From Sorghum bicolor (lineage: Eukaryota; Streptophyta; Magnoliopsida; Poales; Poaceae), in NCBI RefSeq assembly GCF_000003195.3, contig NC_012879.2, forward strand, positions 25,216,017 to 25,280,016: DNA of 64,000 nucleotides. The letters are read 5' to 3'. Below are positions 23,780 through 35,598 of the stretch, piece by piece. Every line of letters starts with the position of its first letter. Position 1 is the first letter of the stretch. A model generated the notes under the pieces. That model had not been told where the DNA came from. It saw nothing but the letters and a program-made list of their open reading frames with translations, and made no database searches. The position numbers and the translations under genes are program-made.

Positions 23780-24005
23780 CCTCAATATGGCGGCAGGTGT
23801 GACTTGCTGCCAGTGCTCCACCATGAATGTCTTCTATTTTTACTTCAGCGCATGGTTCTTTGACCTCTCCTCCACAAATCAGTTCCAAGAACTTGTCCAC
23901 GAGCTCATGAATGCCCACAATCTGTACGCATCAATGAAGTTGCTCTGAACCCCTAAGATCTGATGAAGTCGGGTAGGCAAAACTTGATCTCCAACCTTGA
24001 GGCGA
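23780..24005 (-). pseudogene. Exon-like fragment in Helitron G, unidentified gene
   Basis: The minus strand shows a strong acceptor (TGTTTTTTTGCAG), 226 bases of protein-like sequence, then a GTGAGT donor. The first part reads RLKVGDQVLPTRLHQILG. The second, in a shifted frame, reads VGIHELVDKFLELICGG and later HTCRHIE. One frameshift near 23925 separates them. The splice-site quality and sense-like composition point to a captured and decayed host exon. I do not recognise the family. Confidence 0.5.
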
Positions 24006-25359
24006 CTGCAAAAAAACACAACAGCAAGCTAGGATGGTCACAACAAGCTAACTTACAGCAGCTAAACCTTGACTGTGGCATTTAGTCCGGCACTTGTTTA
24101 GTTGGAGGTTTCCTTCCTGCTGGACTGAAAAATCAGAAACACTCACAGTAACTGAAAAATTCAGAAACATTCACAGTTCCTGCAGAACTGAAAATTCAAA
24201 GACATTCACAGTTCTTGCTAACCTGAAAATTTAGAGACTTCACAGCTCACTCTAAACTGGAAATTTAGAGACTTCGTGGACCACACACAAAACTGAATTG
24301 GTGATGAGTCTATTCATGCTGATTTGTCAGGGTGATTATTTATGGTAATTGTTAGTTCCAAACAGAGTGCTTTACAGTCCATGTGTATGGGGACTTCTTT
24401 ATTTGCTGACCAAGAAAAAGATAACAGCATTGATACCCGAGAAAAATTAACCTATGTTCAATAAAATCCTAGCTTCCAGAAAACATCAATCTAACAGATT
24501 AGCCAAGCTAAAGCTCACATAGCTTTTCAAGAAATCATTAGCCCACCAGGACTGAACCTCCTATTTCAAGCAAGGCAGCAACTGGTGAGCGAACATTCAG
24601 AGCTGTTTGCAAAATAGCTCCATCCAAAAGTAATAAAAAACTAATAAATCCCCACAGCTTACACAAGGTGTTGCCACATGGATTAACGCAATGATGACGC
24701 AAACTGGAATTAAAAATAAGTATTTTAGAAGGCAGCCATGTCGACCTGTATAACTAAATAAAGCTACTAAAAAATTAATAAATAAATCTCCCTAGCTAAG
24801 ACAAGGTGTATGGCACACATAAGAAACAAGATTATACAGGGAATGGAGGACTGAGTCAATGATGGTAGAAACTGAAATCTAAACAAAACATTCCATAAGG
24901 CATGAAGTAACTTATTACCACACGTGGAAGATTCTGAAGCGTGAAATGCTCACAAGAAGTTTATCCTTTCACGATCCAGACCTATAAACAACAGCAAACA
25001 TAAGAAATCTGCTGGTAGAACAGGGCAACACGCCAGCAGAGACCATATCGCACACCCTAAGGACGGGAAGAAAGACAGATCAGGCAAAAGCAAAAAACCT
25101 CACTACAACACCTCTTGGAATTTTAACGGCTGGCACAGATGCTTTGCTGGGAACAACCAACTCCCCTTTGGCAACCATATTTCAGAATCGCAGAGAAAAT
25201 AAGGTTGGAAAAGAAATAGGCAGAATGGAGGAGGCCGGAAGTGCGCCATAGCTCCCATCGCGCTGGACCACAGGAAGGACACGACTCCCATCGTTTTGGA
25301 CCACAGGAAGAACATGACGACGCTAGCAGACACGGCATGACCCCATAGCGGCAGCGAAC

Positions 25360-25680
25360 GGTGGCTAGGGGCGGTCGGCAGCAAGCCCCGGCCGCGCGCC
25401 CTCCTGGCCGCGAGCCCCGTCCACGAGCCCTCCTGGCCGCGAGCCCCGGCCGCGTGCCCTCCTTGGTTGCGAGCCCTCCTGGCCGTCATGGAGGCGGCCG
25501 TGAGCCCTCCTGGCCGGCGTGGAGGCGCGGAGGCGGCCGCGAGCCCCGGCCGCACGCCCTCCTCGCCACGAGCCCCGGCCGCGCGCCCTCCCTGGCCGCG
25601 AACTCTCCTGGCTAGGCGTGGAGGCGGCCGCGCGCCCCGTGAGCCCTCCTCGCCGGGCGTAGAGTTCTAGCGGCGCCCAT
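25360..25680 (-). repeat. GC-rich degenerate tandem repeat in Helitron G
   Basis: Units like GCCCTCCTGGCCGCGAGCC recur irregularly across about 300 bp with very high GC. Long frames cross it on both strands but are composition artefacts. It may derive from the 5' exon or promoter of a captured gene. Confidence 0.6.
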
Positions 25681-26058
25681 GCGAAATAATTATACGACCT
25701 CGAGAAGAGAAACGGTCGCGCGTGAGAGGGAGCATCTGGAGGGAGTCGAGGCGCCGAGCGATGCGCGTGGGAGGGAGTCGAGGCGCGACTTCTCGGCTAC
25801 CGGTGCGCGGAGGGTGGGAGCCGGCCCGACCGAGGTGGAGGGGGTGAGTGATGAGTTTGATCCAAGTGTTCCTGGCCGTTGGATGTGAGTGAACATGAGA
25901 AAGATGATTCATTGTCTAATCTTGTCCCTTAATTTTGAAAATTAGATATTGTTGTGTGCAATTAGTTGGGTGTACTTAGATTAGGCAATGACTGTGCGGG
26001 GTAGTTTTCTGTGTAGCTTTAGGAAAGTTTAAAGTGGTGCATTATATAGTAGTGGAGA

Positions 26059-27289
26059 TTGGTTCGTGGAAATTTGGTTCCCAGCAGCACTAATGCATAA
26101 TTTGCCACTGTCAAGATCAACTACATGCTGTCCATGCTTAGATGCGAATGCTTGACTCATAAACGAATGCAAAGCTCCAGAATCAAACAAGACAACTGCA
26201 GGATGTTGATTGACAAGAAACATACCAGCGGTGACCGCTTCACCTTCAGGGATTTCTTCAACAGTAGTGTAGTGCACACGACAAGTACGGTTATTGCCTC
26301 CAGCTGCAGAATTCCTCTTGGGATATGGGCAATCTCTCGCCCAGTGACCAACTTGTTTGCAATTGAAGCAATGGCGGTTATCAGGGGGAGTCTTGGGACT
26401 TCCTTGACCTGTGGCGCCCCTTGGGAGAGCAACTGTGAAGGACTTGCGAACTCCCGTCTTCACAGTTGACTTTTTCTGCGGCGGCCTATACCTTGTCACA
26501 GCATTTGGTGGGTGATAGGCCGGCTTATTTGTCACGGGAGCCTTGGACTATGAAGCACCTGTCTCATAGGCCCTCTTGCGGTTCTTGCATGCGGCATACA
26601 CAGCATTGGAGTTCTCCTGAGTCAACGCATCACTCACAAACTCATTAAAGGTGGTACTCTTGTTACCCACCATGTTTTTGGACAGCTTGGGTCCCAACCC
26701 TCTCTTGAAACTAGCAAGCTTCTTGGCCTCACTATGAACCATTTCAGGAGCATAGCGAGACAAATTATTAAAAGCATGAAGATATTCAGTCAAGCTTTTA
26801 GTGCCCTATGTCAGGTTCATGAACTCAGTGTGCTTGAGGAATATAGGTGTTCCTGAAAGCAGTTTTGAACTGATCCCAGGTCACCTCAACATCGGCAGGC
26901 AAGCAGGTCCTGTAATGACTCCACCAGACACCTGCTTTGCCCTCCAACTGGTGGGCTGCATATTCCGCCTTTAGCTCCTCTGTTACCCTCAGCAAGCGGA
27001 ACTTCTGCTCAAGAGTGTTCAGCCACTCATCAGCTTCTAGAGGTTCAATAGCCTCCTTGAAAACCGGTGGCTTCATGTCCTGAAAATCCTTGAAACTACT
27101 GTGCTGATTTGCCTCTCCACCTTGACGGACATGGCGACCACCCCGGTTTTGCTGCACCATAGTCTGCATAGCCTCATTGAGCATGCGCTGGCCCTCAACA
27201 AGAGCTGCCAATAGCTCAGTAGGCGTAGGCGGGGGAGGAGGCGGTGGTGGCGGCACCTCATTGTGACCGGAGCGAGTATTGCGAGCCAT
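26059..27289 (-). pseudogene. D gag and N-terminal protease
   Basis: Gag packages element RNA into particles. On the minus strand it starts MARNTRSGHNEV with a polyproline run, then the conserved capsid part (WLNTLEQKF, GKAGVWW). A CCHC zinc knuckle (CFNCKQVGHWARDC) lies near 26430-26390, followed by the protease active site DSG (LFDSGALHSF). A frameshift lies near 26825. In-frame stops occur just after it and at 26545-26550. The protease is then cut by Helitron G at 26058 and continues at 21739. Confidence 0.92.
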
Positions 27290-27689
27290 CTACACAAGGC
27301 ATACCAAGTGACCGTTTAGGACAACAGATATATTTGCCATGAACCTCAATTGCTGCCATACGGAATTTAATGAAGTAAATTCACATAATTTAAGGCACAA
27401 TAATCCATGTACAACAAGAGAATATCACCCATGACACTTGGTTATTCTCGCGATCATTCACATCCACAATTCAGAAGGATTAGAGACATTGCAGAAAATT
27501 ATTTAAGCTCAACATAAACATGGAGCATCACAAATAACTGCATAGGGTTACATAGAGTCATTGCCACAACTTAAGTCTTACAGGAGGGGCACCATGGCCA
27601 AATACATAGAGTCTTAGCTGAAATTCAGATTACATGTCCATTACATAAAGAGATGGAAACTGATACATGAGCATGGAATCATTGCTAGG

Positions 27690-28613
27690 CTACATATCTT
27701 CCTCAGATTCTCCATTAGAAATGATGCCATCATTCTGATCTTCCTCACTAGGAGCTTCTTCATGATTAAAGGGGATAGGATGTGGGATAGGATTTATGAT
27801 ATTATTTAGGCGATGGACATCTAACTGCAGCTCAGCAATCCTAGTGATCAGCTCTTCCTCTCTCATCTCAGCATGTAACAAGGCTCTAACTCTAGCAGCT
27901 TCTCTATTTTCAGCTAAGCGCATAGCCTCATCTCACTCCCTAGTCATTTGCATCATGCGGGCTTGTGCCTCATTGCGCTCTCTAACTGCGTTCTCAACTT
28001 GGTTGCGGCGGGCTTGCAAAGCGGTGTGATAGTTTTGGATTTCAGCTTGTGCATCCCTAAAAGCCTTGCGGTGCTTGCGCACACGCTTGCGCAGTTTGCG
28101 ATGCCCAACTTGAGCTTGTTGGGGTGCTAGCATGGCGTCTATGTAGGTGTCCTGGCTTACATAGTATAGCTTAAGTACCGCCAGCATGGCACTCATGGCA
28201 GGGCTAGAGCTATATCCTAGCATGGTTTCTCTCATCTCTAAAGGCTCATTTCCTATCGGAGACACAAATGTGTTGGTCACACTCACTCTAGGGATGGATC
28301 CAGCTGGGCCATTCACTAGCTCATCACCATAATCTTGGCATATCTCCAGCAATACTTCTAAGGCTGCTACTTGGGCACCCTCCGAAGGAGTTTGGCCATC
28401 GCACTCTACTATCCAACCTAGCCACTGTGGGTTATTTGGACAAGGGGGAACTGTAATTTGAACATCTACCCAAGGTAAGGCTCCTGCATGCTCAGACTCG
28501 GTCCAAGTGTACTTAGGTGGTTCCTCATATCCAACTGAACTTAGCACCCTTCACAACAAAGTAGGAGTGCCAAACATGTCCAGGAAAGTCTCACTTGCGT
28601 GTGGGGCTGCCAT
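27690..28613 (-). pseudogene. D accessory ORF upstream of gag
   Basis: A 307-codon frame lies between the primer site and gag, on the same strand as gag. It starts MAAPHASETF at 28613, immediately after a CTACAG splice-acceptor-like sequence. Residues 170-270 are rich in Arg, Glu, Ala and Gln, as in a long coiled coil, and the C-terminus is acidic (ESEED). Two in-frame TGA codons break it, at 28551-28553 and about 27933-27935. The rest reads as a single frame with no indel. I do not recognise the family. Confidence 0.7.
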
Positions 28614-29505
28614 CTGTAGAAAGACCACATTTGAGTAAGGGAGATCAATTACAAGGAAAGGTAAATAGATATAATTTCAGAATTTAATACTTAAGTAGTG
28701 CATAAGGAAGGTATGAATGATTCGTGATGCATGCACGTTCCATACGTCCTTTCCATTCCTAGAAGAAGGTTCTAACGGTATAGTCGGTGGCATACATACG
28801 TGCACTCTTTATACGCAACTACACGGTCTACACATTTCGTTGTTAGTGTACCTGCAGAAAATTCCATTTCAGCCCAACCCCACAATAGTATATGTGCAGA
28901 AATGTAAATCCAATCATCAACAGTCAAGCTAGATACTCCGATATATATTCCCAAACATATATCGCAGCATCCTACCCTTTTTGGATACACCCACCTATAC
29001 ATCAAATATGTATACATGGCTGCACCTACTACCCACAATTAAGCACCTTCATATATACATTTGTGAAACATGTAAATATTCCAGTAACCACAGCTAACAC
29101 TCCCCTAGACCGACGGTTGGACGGTCATGCTCTCACAGCTCACACTTACCGTAGCGTAGAGGCATATAGATTCATACATTACCACTCAAGCAAGTGGCAT
29201 CCATACAATTTCACGCCGTATGAACGACGAAAGAAAACAATCATTGCTTACCATGGCGTAGAGGTATGTGATCCATTCATTACCACTTAAGTAAGTGGCA
29301 TCCATATTATTGCACGCCATGTTAGTAATATTAAGCCACCTAGAAGTCCTTATACGGGCATAAAGGGTATGACCACTGGCATGGTATAAGTTATTAAAAC
29401 ATTTTTAAAACAGCCCTATGCATAGTCTAATTTGCCAAATTAGCTTTGGAAAAACCAAATTCATTTGTTTTTAAATACATCTATGATGATTAGATGCTTA
29501 ATCTT
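28614..29505 (-). other. D leader region with a tandem repeat
   Basis: This noncoding leader lies between the primer site and the accessory ORF. A repeat of about 62 bp with period 102 bp (from 29154 and from 29256) includes AAGTGGCATCCATA. No gene is seen. Confidence 0.6.
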
Positions 29506-29517
29506 GCTCTGATGCCA
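29506..29517 (-). other. D primer binding site (initiator tRNA-Met)
   Basis: The minus strand reads TGGCATCAGAGC two bases after the LTR. It differs from the standard plant iMet site TGGTATCAGAGC at one base. This is typical of chromoviruses. Confidence 0.85.
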
Positions 29518-29519
29518 GC

Positions 29520-32500
29520 TGTAACAGAACCGTCCAATTTATAAGAATTCAACTGAATTAGCGACCACGAAGGCAGTCAAACCAATGGACTTGAACCCAC
29601 ATAAACCCGGTAGTCCGACGAAATCTCAAAAGTCCTCGATTCAACCAACATACAACCAAGATCGTACATGATCAAGCATCACCATCACAGATTACATTCA
29701 TTCATCATAGAACATAGTTTTACATCACATCAGAGTTTAAAAGAGGTTATTACAAACCAGAGTAGTAGCGGAAACAAAGTAGTTTAAAACATCACACCCT
29801 CAGTTTATAATACATGCCAGTTCCATGGTCAAACCCAACAAAAGCACAACTGAAGATAAAGAAGATGATTACGCCCATGATCTATTCATCGTCCGCAGCC
29901 GGATAATGGCAGTTAGCGCAGTAGCCGTGATACACGACATCATCTACAACAGGGGTAAATAAAACCCTGAGTACGAGAATGTACTCAGCGAGACTTACCC
30001 GTCTTAAACCAAAATAAAGGGACACCAAGGAGTATGCAAGGCTGATCTTTGTGGACTGGTTTGACTCACCTTTTTGCATAAAATGCCTTTGTTGTAAGTA
30101 ACCCATTTACCATATTACGCAGCAGGTTTACCATATTACGCAGCAGGTTCATTACTTAACAACTATCCACTAGATTAGCACCTAATCTAAGCATACACTT
30201 GAGTATTTACGCATCACAATAATAACCATATCCAGATTATCACATAGCTATCAATATTTTCATCATAACCATTAAGTTTGTTTAGTGAGTTCTACGTGCG
30301 ACTGCCCATGTCAAGTTCTCACTATCCGGGAGAGACGGCGATTCGAATCGATTCCTATCCAGCTGGAGGGGTATTCCTAGCACTCACCCAAGCATACTTC
30401 ATGAGGGCAGCTCGGATCACCTTTAGCACAACTCTGGACCTATTCGCGGGTCCGTACAGCGCTGCACCCCCAGGGACCGCCAATCTGCCAGGGCCAGGAC
30501 TCTAACCTGACACATCGGTCTTACGCCATTGACTCCCCGCACATCCTTACTACCAACCGGGGTGCGCACTTAAACCGAACGGGGTATCCGGCCGGAGATG
30601 CACTCGTAGGCTTCGCGGTCGGAACGACTTATCCGGCCAGCTAAGTGTTAGGCATGCGTTCAACATGCCACGAGGACGTTACATCAATCAGTCCTTAATC
30701 GACATAGACGGGGATAGATTCACACCCAAGACCTCCATGCCTTGTTGCTGCACTATCGTCATCCCACCCGGTCTCAAGTTTAATAGTAGCACATGGTTAT
30801 TTCCACGATAGCAAATATAGCCAACCGTGATCATCATCCACCTATCTCTCGCAGGTGACAGGAAATCACCCTGCTTCTAACGAGCTAAGCATGGCTAAGC
30901 ATCATTTCGATCCTGGACCTACTCAGGTGAGGTATGAGGTGGACAAGGTAGTCATTATGCAGCAAGGGTGTCATATCAACGCCTAACACTTAATGCAACA
31001 ATACATAAACATAGTCCATTGATAGCTAGATATGATAACCAAAATAGTAGGAGGCTTATAATGCTCCGGAGCTTGCCTTCAACATAAGTAGAGGGACGGT
31101 GGTCAGGGCACTCCGGCAAGTCCTCCTCCTCAGCTCCTTGAGGTAGCTCTCCTTGCTGTCCTTCCAGCTCCGGCAGCTCGAACTCCAACACGGTCACGCC
31201 CTTGGGTACACCTATGTATGCATGACAAGGAGATAAATATAGAGTATGCACATATGATGCATGATGTCATGATGAAGAGCCAAAGGAGCATAAACAAGGT
31301 ATAACATGGTATAAACTCCTAAGATTAAGTGAATCATAGAATAACAGGTAAGTGCATACTTCTTCTCTGGTAGAGAGGCTAACTAGACAAGTTAAACAAT
31401 CCTAGCTACTCCTACTCAGTCCCTGGTTTCATAGACAAACCAACTCGTCACAAGTTTCAGCTATAACTTAAGCATCAGTTGGTCAAACTAAGCAAGTAGG
31501 TACTTTCTGGAAAGATTAGCAAATTATCTACAATTCACTTTTAGACATCCCAGAATGATTCCCAGCCGAAATATGCTAAAACGTACAAAGTTGACTGGCT
31601 GTCTTGGAAAATCCAGAGAGCTAGCACTTTGCAGCAGCTACTTGTAACATTCATAACTTTTAAACTACTCCACCAAATGCCATGAAACTTGGACACGAAG
31701 TAGATAAGCAAGTTAGCTACAAGTTTGTGGTAGACAAGTTTCCCAGAAAACAAAATCTTCAAATAGTTCTTAAGCAATTGCTATCAGCTACCCAGAATTA
31801 CTATAGGAAAGGCATAAATAGCAAAAATAATATTTTGCACATAACAAGAATGTATCAAAGGGTCAATCCAAATGCACCAGTAGATAAAACATGTCTAGGA
31901 AATGCTAGAAAATATCATGGCAAGATCTAAACTCACTTATATCATCACCTTTTTCATTTATTTAATTATTAAGGTGATTTAATGAACATGCATCCCAAGT
32001 GTTCCAAAAATTCTAAGAAAATTACAGCAAGCTACTTATGATAACACAAGTTTACTGTAAAATTTTTAGGGCACTTGACATACAGCTTGTGAGATACAAA
32101 AATAACAAGCTAGCAAAGGCATGCAAGGCATAAATGTGAAACCCTATCAAAAAGTGTCCAACAGCAGATTTCAGATTTTTTCTAGCTTTGCTTACACATG
32201 AGTACAATACTCAGCAAGTTTCACCACCAAAGGAGTCATAATTTACTTATTAAAATACCACAAGAAACTCCTATTTGAACAAGGATTATTTATAACTTCA
32301 CAATCAGGCATCCAAAAATCATGATAAATTTATCAGAGCCTATTCATATCATTAGTAACAACACCCTAAATTTGCATGGCCAACAGATCAACAGATTTCA
32401 AGATATAATTACCTCCTAATAAACCAAGATTAAATTATATCTATTTATTTCCCCAAAAACATGGCATGTTTCATATTTTTATTAAAAACTAGATTACTAC

Positions 32501-34017
32501 CCAAACTTGGCAAAATTGGAACCATGTCATTTAGATCTATAAAACTCGAGATATGAATTTTACAAAAACAGCAAAGAATCTGCTACACAGTGACCAGGGA
32601 TGTGAGAGGGAGAGACTGACACCTGGGACCCACGCGACAGAGAGACAGAGACAGGGGAGACGCTTGTCGCCGGCGAAACTCGACGACGGCGAGGTCTCGG
32701 TCGGATCCAAGGGCATCTACGTGTTCCTCTCCTCAAGGCGACTCTATTGACCTACTTCACCCGCGCTCTACTGGACCCTAGGGTGCTCGCCGTCGGGAAT
32801 GGCGTAGCGGCGGTGCTGCGCGGCGTTACGCCGGCGGATCTAGGCAATGGCGACGCGATAGAGCTTCACGCCGAGCATCAGTGAGCCAAGGGAAAGCGAT
32901 AGGAACAAGAATGGAGGGAAATGGTGGACCAGAGAGGCCTGGCCACGTCGCCGATGAGCTCGGGCGTAACTCCGGCAAGAGAGAACGGCTCGGAGCTCGA
33001 CAATGCCGCCTCACCTGTGCTCGACAGTGGCTAAGGAGGTGACGCCGAGGTAGAGGAAGCTCTGGTGAAGCTTTTGGCGGGCTGGCTTGGCCGGAGGCGC
33101 AGTGGAATGGCTAGGAAAGTTCGCCGAAGCGCGGCAGAGCTCGCTGTGGCAATGGCGGAGCGAAATGGAGCGCTCTGAGCGAGTGGAGGTCACGTCTGAG
33201 GCATCCACTCGGTGCGTGGTGACTTGTCGACGCCGTGGGAGCTGACAGGAGGGGCCGTCAACAGCGTACGGCCGACAGATGGCCGGACACGTGGCGGCGG
33301 GAGAGTTCTGTCCGAACTGAATCGGTTTCTGAATCGCCCGATTGCAGTGACTTAATACCGAAGTTCGTCGACGTTTTACTCCCAGCTCACTCGGTGGTTT
33401 TGTCTCGAACTTGATCCTTTGGACAGAGCTACATGAGTTCTACAAGTTTGTTTACAAGATCAAAGCCTAACTCGGTCTGGATTTCAATCTACAAGGCTCC
33501 AACAACCCTACCTCGAAACTGTGATTCAAGACTTAGCCAAATTCGGCTAACTGTGAAATCAGCCCTGATTATTGGCTTGTGGGCAGAATTTGAATGGGTT
33601 CCATGCATTTTCATGAAAAGTCATCAACATAACTTTTGTAGCTTATGAAATTTACTACAACTTTGTTTTAGGTGTCATCTACATGCAAGGTATCTAACAC
33701 CAGTTTCATAAAACATCTTTGAAAAGAGGTCTATGGGGTCAATTAGGTCAATCTAGGGTTAACCATGACTTAGGGCCATTTTTGGCCAAAACCTTCAACA
33801 TGAACTTTGTTCAAAATGATGTTCTAAACATGATTAAAGAATTTTGGAAGACAATGTACACTGGTAAGCATTGGTCCTCTACTACAATCACTTAAATCAT
33901 ACATGGGACACATAAAGTGACATGTGATCATGATGTATGCTTATGAATGAGCATGATAATGCTTATGTTGATGCAATGCTCATGGTTAACATGCAAGCTA
34001 ACACTAGGAGTGTTACA
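29520..34017 (-). repeat. D 5' LTR (right copy)
   Basis: This 4498-bp LTR closely matches 14088-18593. A 19-bp local duplication (ACCATATTACGCAGCAGGTT) near 30109-30147 is one difference. It ends GTGTTACA at 34017, followed by the GGGGA target duplication. Confidence 0.94.
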
Positions 34018-34025
34018 GGGGAGCT

Positions 34026-35263
34026 TGTTGACGGTCCTTAATGCTCATATTTAACCATCAACTAATCATGGAAAAGGATCCAAATGCAACCAACAACCAG
34101 ACTTAGGGTTTTATCTGACAGAATTCCACGAGTTTTGGTGTTTGTCTATTTCTACAGGGGGTTATCAGGAAATACGGAAGAAAGGCCCACACGTTAGGTT
34201 TACATAGAGATATTAATGTGCCGCACAATTTTCTATCATCTACAAGACTCCAAAAGCCACGGGAATGAACGGGAAGCCGAGAGGGCTCAGGGACAGGGCG
34301 CCCGCCCTACTCCTTTGGGCGCCTGCCCACCTTCAGTGTCCAATTCGGACCCGTTTCATGGATCACGCTCCATTGACCTAAAGGATCAAGGAAAACCGTG
34401 CGATTAATGTCGGTTTGATCCGACGGCCTAGATTCATCTGAAAAGACTATATAAGCAAGGCCCCCTGGCCCCTGGAGATCATACCTCTTCTACAGAATCA
34501 AAGCTAGGGTTTCAATTATTCATCCAACTAGAGAGGATCCCTCTAGTTCATCTAGTTCTAGTTCTAGTTCCTCTAGTTCGAGTTCTAGTTAGTTCTAGTT
34601 GTAATCTAGAAAATAGGGAGATAGAAGAGGAGAGCGGAGGAGGAGTCGGATCTGTCGGATCTTCCTCAACATTGTACTTTTGCAGTAACCCGTTCATTCT
34701 TCATCGTTCTCCAGGTTCTTCAATTCATAATTCCTGAGTTCTTTAATTACATTTATTTACATTCAAGTTATTCATTGGATTCCCGCTTGCATCAAGTGAT
34801 CTAGTCTTTATAACACTAGAGTAGTAATTAATAGATTAGACGTGGTGTTTAGTCTTGCAATTACCTAGAATTGCACCCAATCCTGCGGATTGTTGTGGTA
34901 GCCCTAGGGTAGTGACAGCCCTAACGGTCGACGTATTCCACCTCGTTCGGATCGGTGTTTGTAGGACCGTAGTCAGAGCTTCCTAGCCCCCTTCTCATCT
35001 CTTTATGTGGTTAGTGTTTTGATGTCCCGAAATAGATAATCTTGAAGTAATTCCTGATTCTTAGATCAACTAGAGAACTCTCAGGAAACTTCCTCTCTTC
35101 CCACCAAAAATAATTATATAGTTATCCTTGGGCGATCTTGAATCTTAATTAGTACACTCACGTTCCCTGTGGAAAATCGATACTCTGGAATACTCCCGGG
35201 TGAAAGCTACATCGGTATCCGTGCGCTTGCGGATTTTTCTGTTTGCGTTTAAAATACCCAACA
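34026..35263 (+). repeat. B-2 3' LTR
   Basis: This 1238-bp LTR of family B resumes 8 bp after D. Its paired GC boxes are at 34296-34307 and 34317-34328 (second box with one mismatch), 21 bp apart. The TATA box is at 34448. The CTAGTT array is shorter than in B-1. It ends CCCAACA, followed by GAGCC, the expected target duplication in E. Confidence 0.92.
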
Positions 35264-35598
35264 GAGCCCCAAGTCTCTTTCCCTTCCTTAGTGTTCTAAA
35301 AGTCCAAACAAATTCGTCTCTCGACCCTATGTGGTGAGTAGAAAGTGTCTTAGCCCGTGGGCGCGAATCTTCTCTCAGACTTGTTCCTTCTTAAGATTTA
35401 GGGAATGAATCTGCGGTTTTTTAGTTTCCTTTAGAAAAGGAAAGAAGACCTTGGGTCGGGGAGTTCTAACTTGTGAAAAAATTTAGGGTCATCGCAGGGG
35501 GTTCCCCCGTTGTAGCCCCCGAGGGAGGCTCAGACTCTATAGAGCAGAGCCGAGGCTCACTCTATAAAAAGAAACAATCATATGACTCATATTTTTTA

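Larger units (their letters stand above)
21740..26058 (-). mobile_element. Helitron G inserted in the D protease gene
   Basis: On the minus strand this begins TCTCCACTACTATATAATG and ends with a hairpin (CCGTAGCAATGCACGG) followed 8 bases later by CTAG. It sits between host A (26059) and host T (21739), as Helitrons do, with no target duplication. Removing 21740-26058 leaves the D gag-protease frame continuous across the join, which fixes both ends to the base. No Rep-helicase is present in its 4319 bp, so it is non-autonomous. It carries intron-exon-like fragments and GC-rich repeats. Confidence 0.88.
14088..34017 (-). mobile_element. D: Tekay/Del-type chromovirus with 4.5-kb LTRs
   Basis: This minus-strand Ty3/gypsy element is flanked by GGGGA target duplications (14083-14087 and 34018-34022). 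Its LTRs are 14088-18593 and 29520-34017. Read on the minus strand the order is 5' LTR, iMet primer site, an accessory ORF, gag, protease, RT, RNase H, integrase with chromodomain, polypurine tract and 3' LTR. Helitron G (21740-26058) interrupts the protease. Every ORF carries stops or frameshifts, so the copy is inactive. The very long LTR and chromodomain support assignment to the Tekay/Del group. Confidence 0.93.

Noticed and set aside
23318..24005. Helitron RPA or Rep-helicase gene
   Set aside because: No HUH or helicase motif is visible, and the exon-like fragments do not match an RPA sequence I can recognise.
25103..25912. Long overlapping frames in the GC-rich part of the Helitron
   Set aside because: Frames are open on both strands with Ala/Arg/Gly/Pro bias, typical of GC repeats. 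No domain is recognised.
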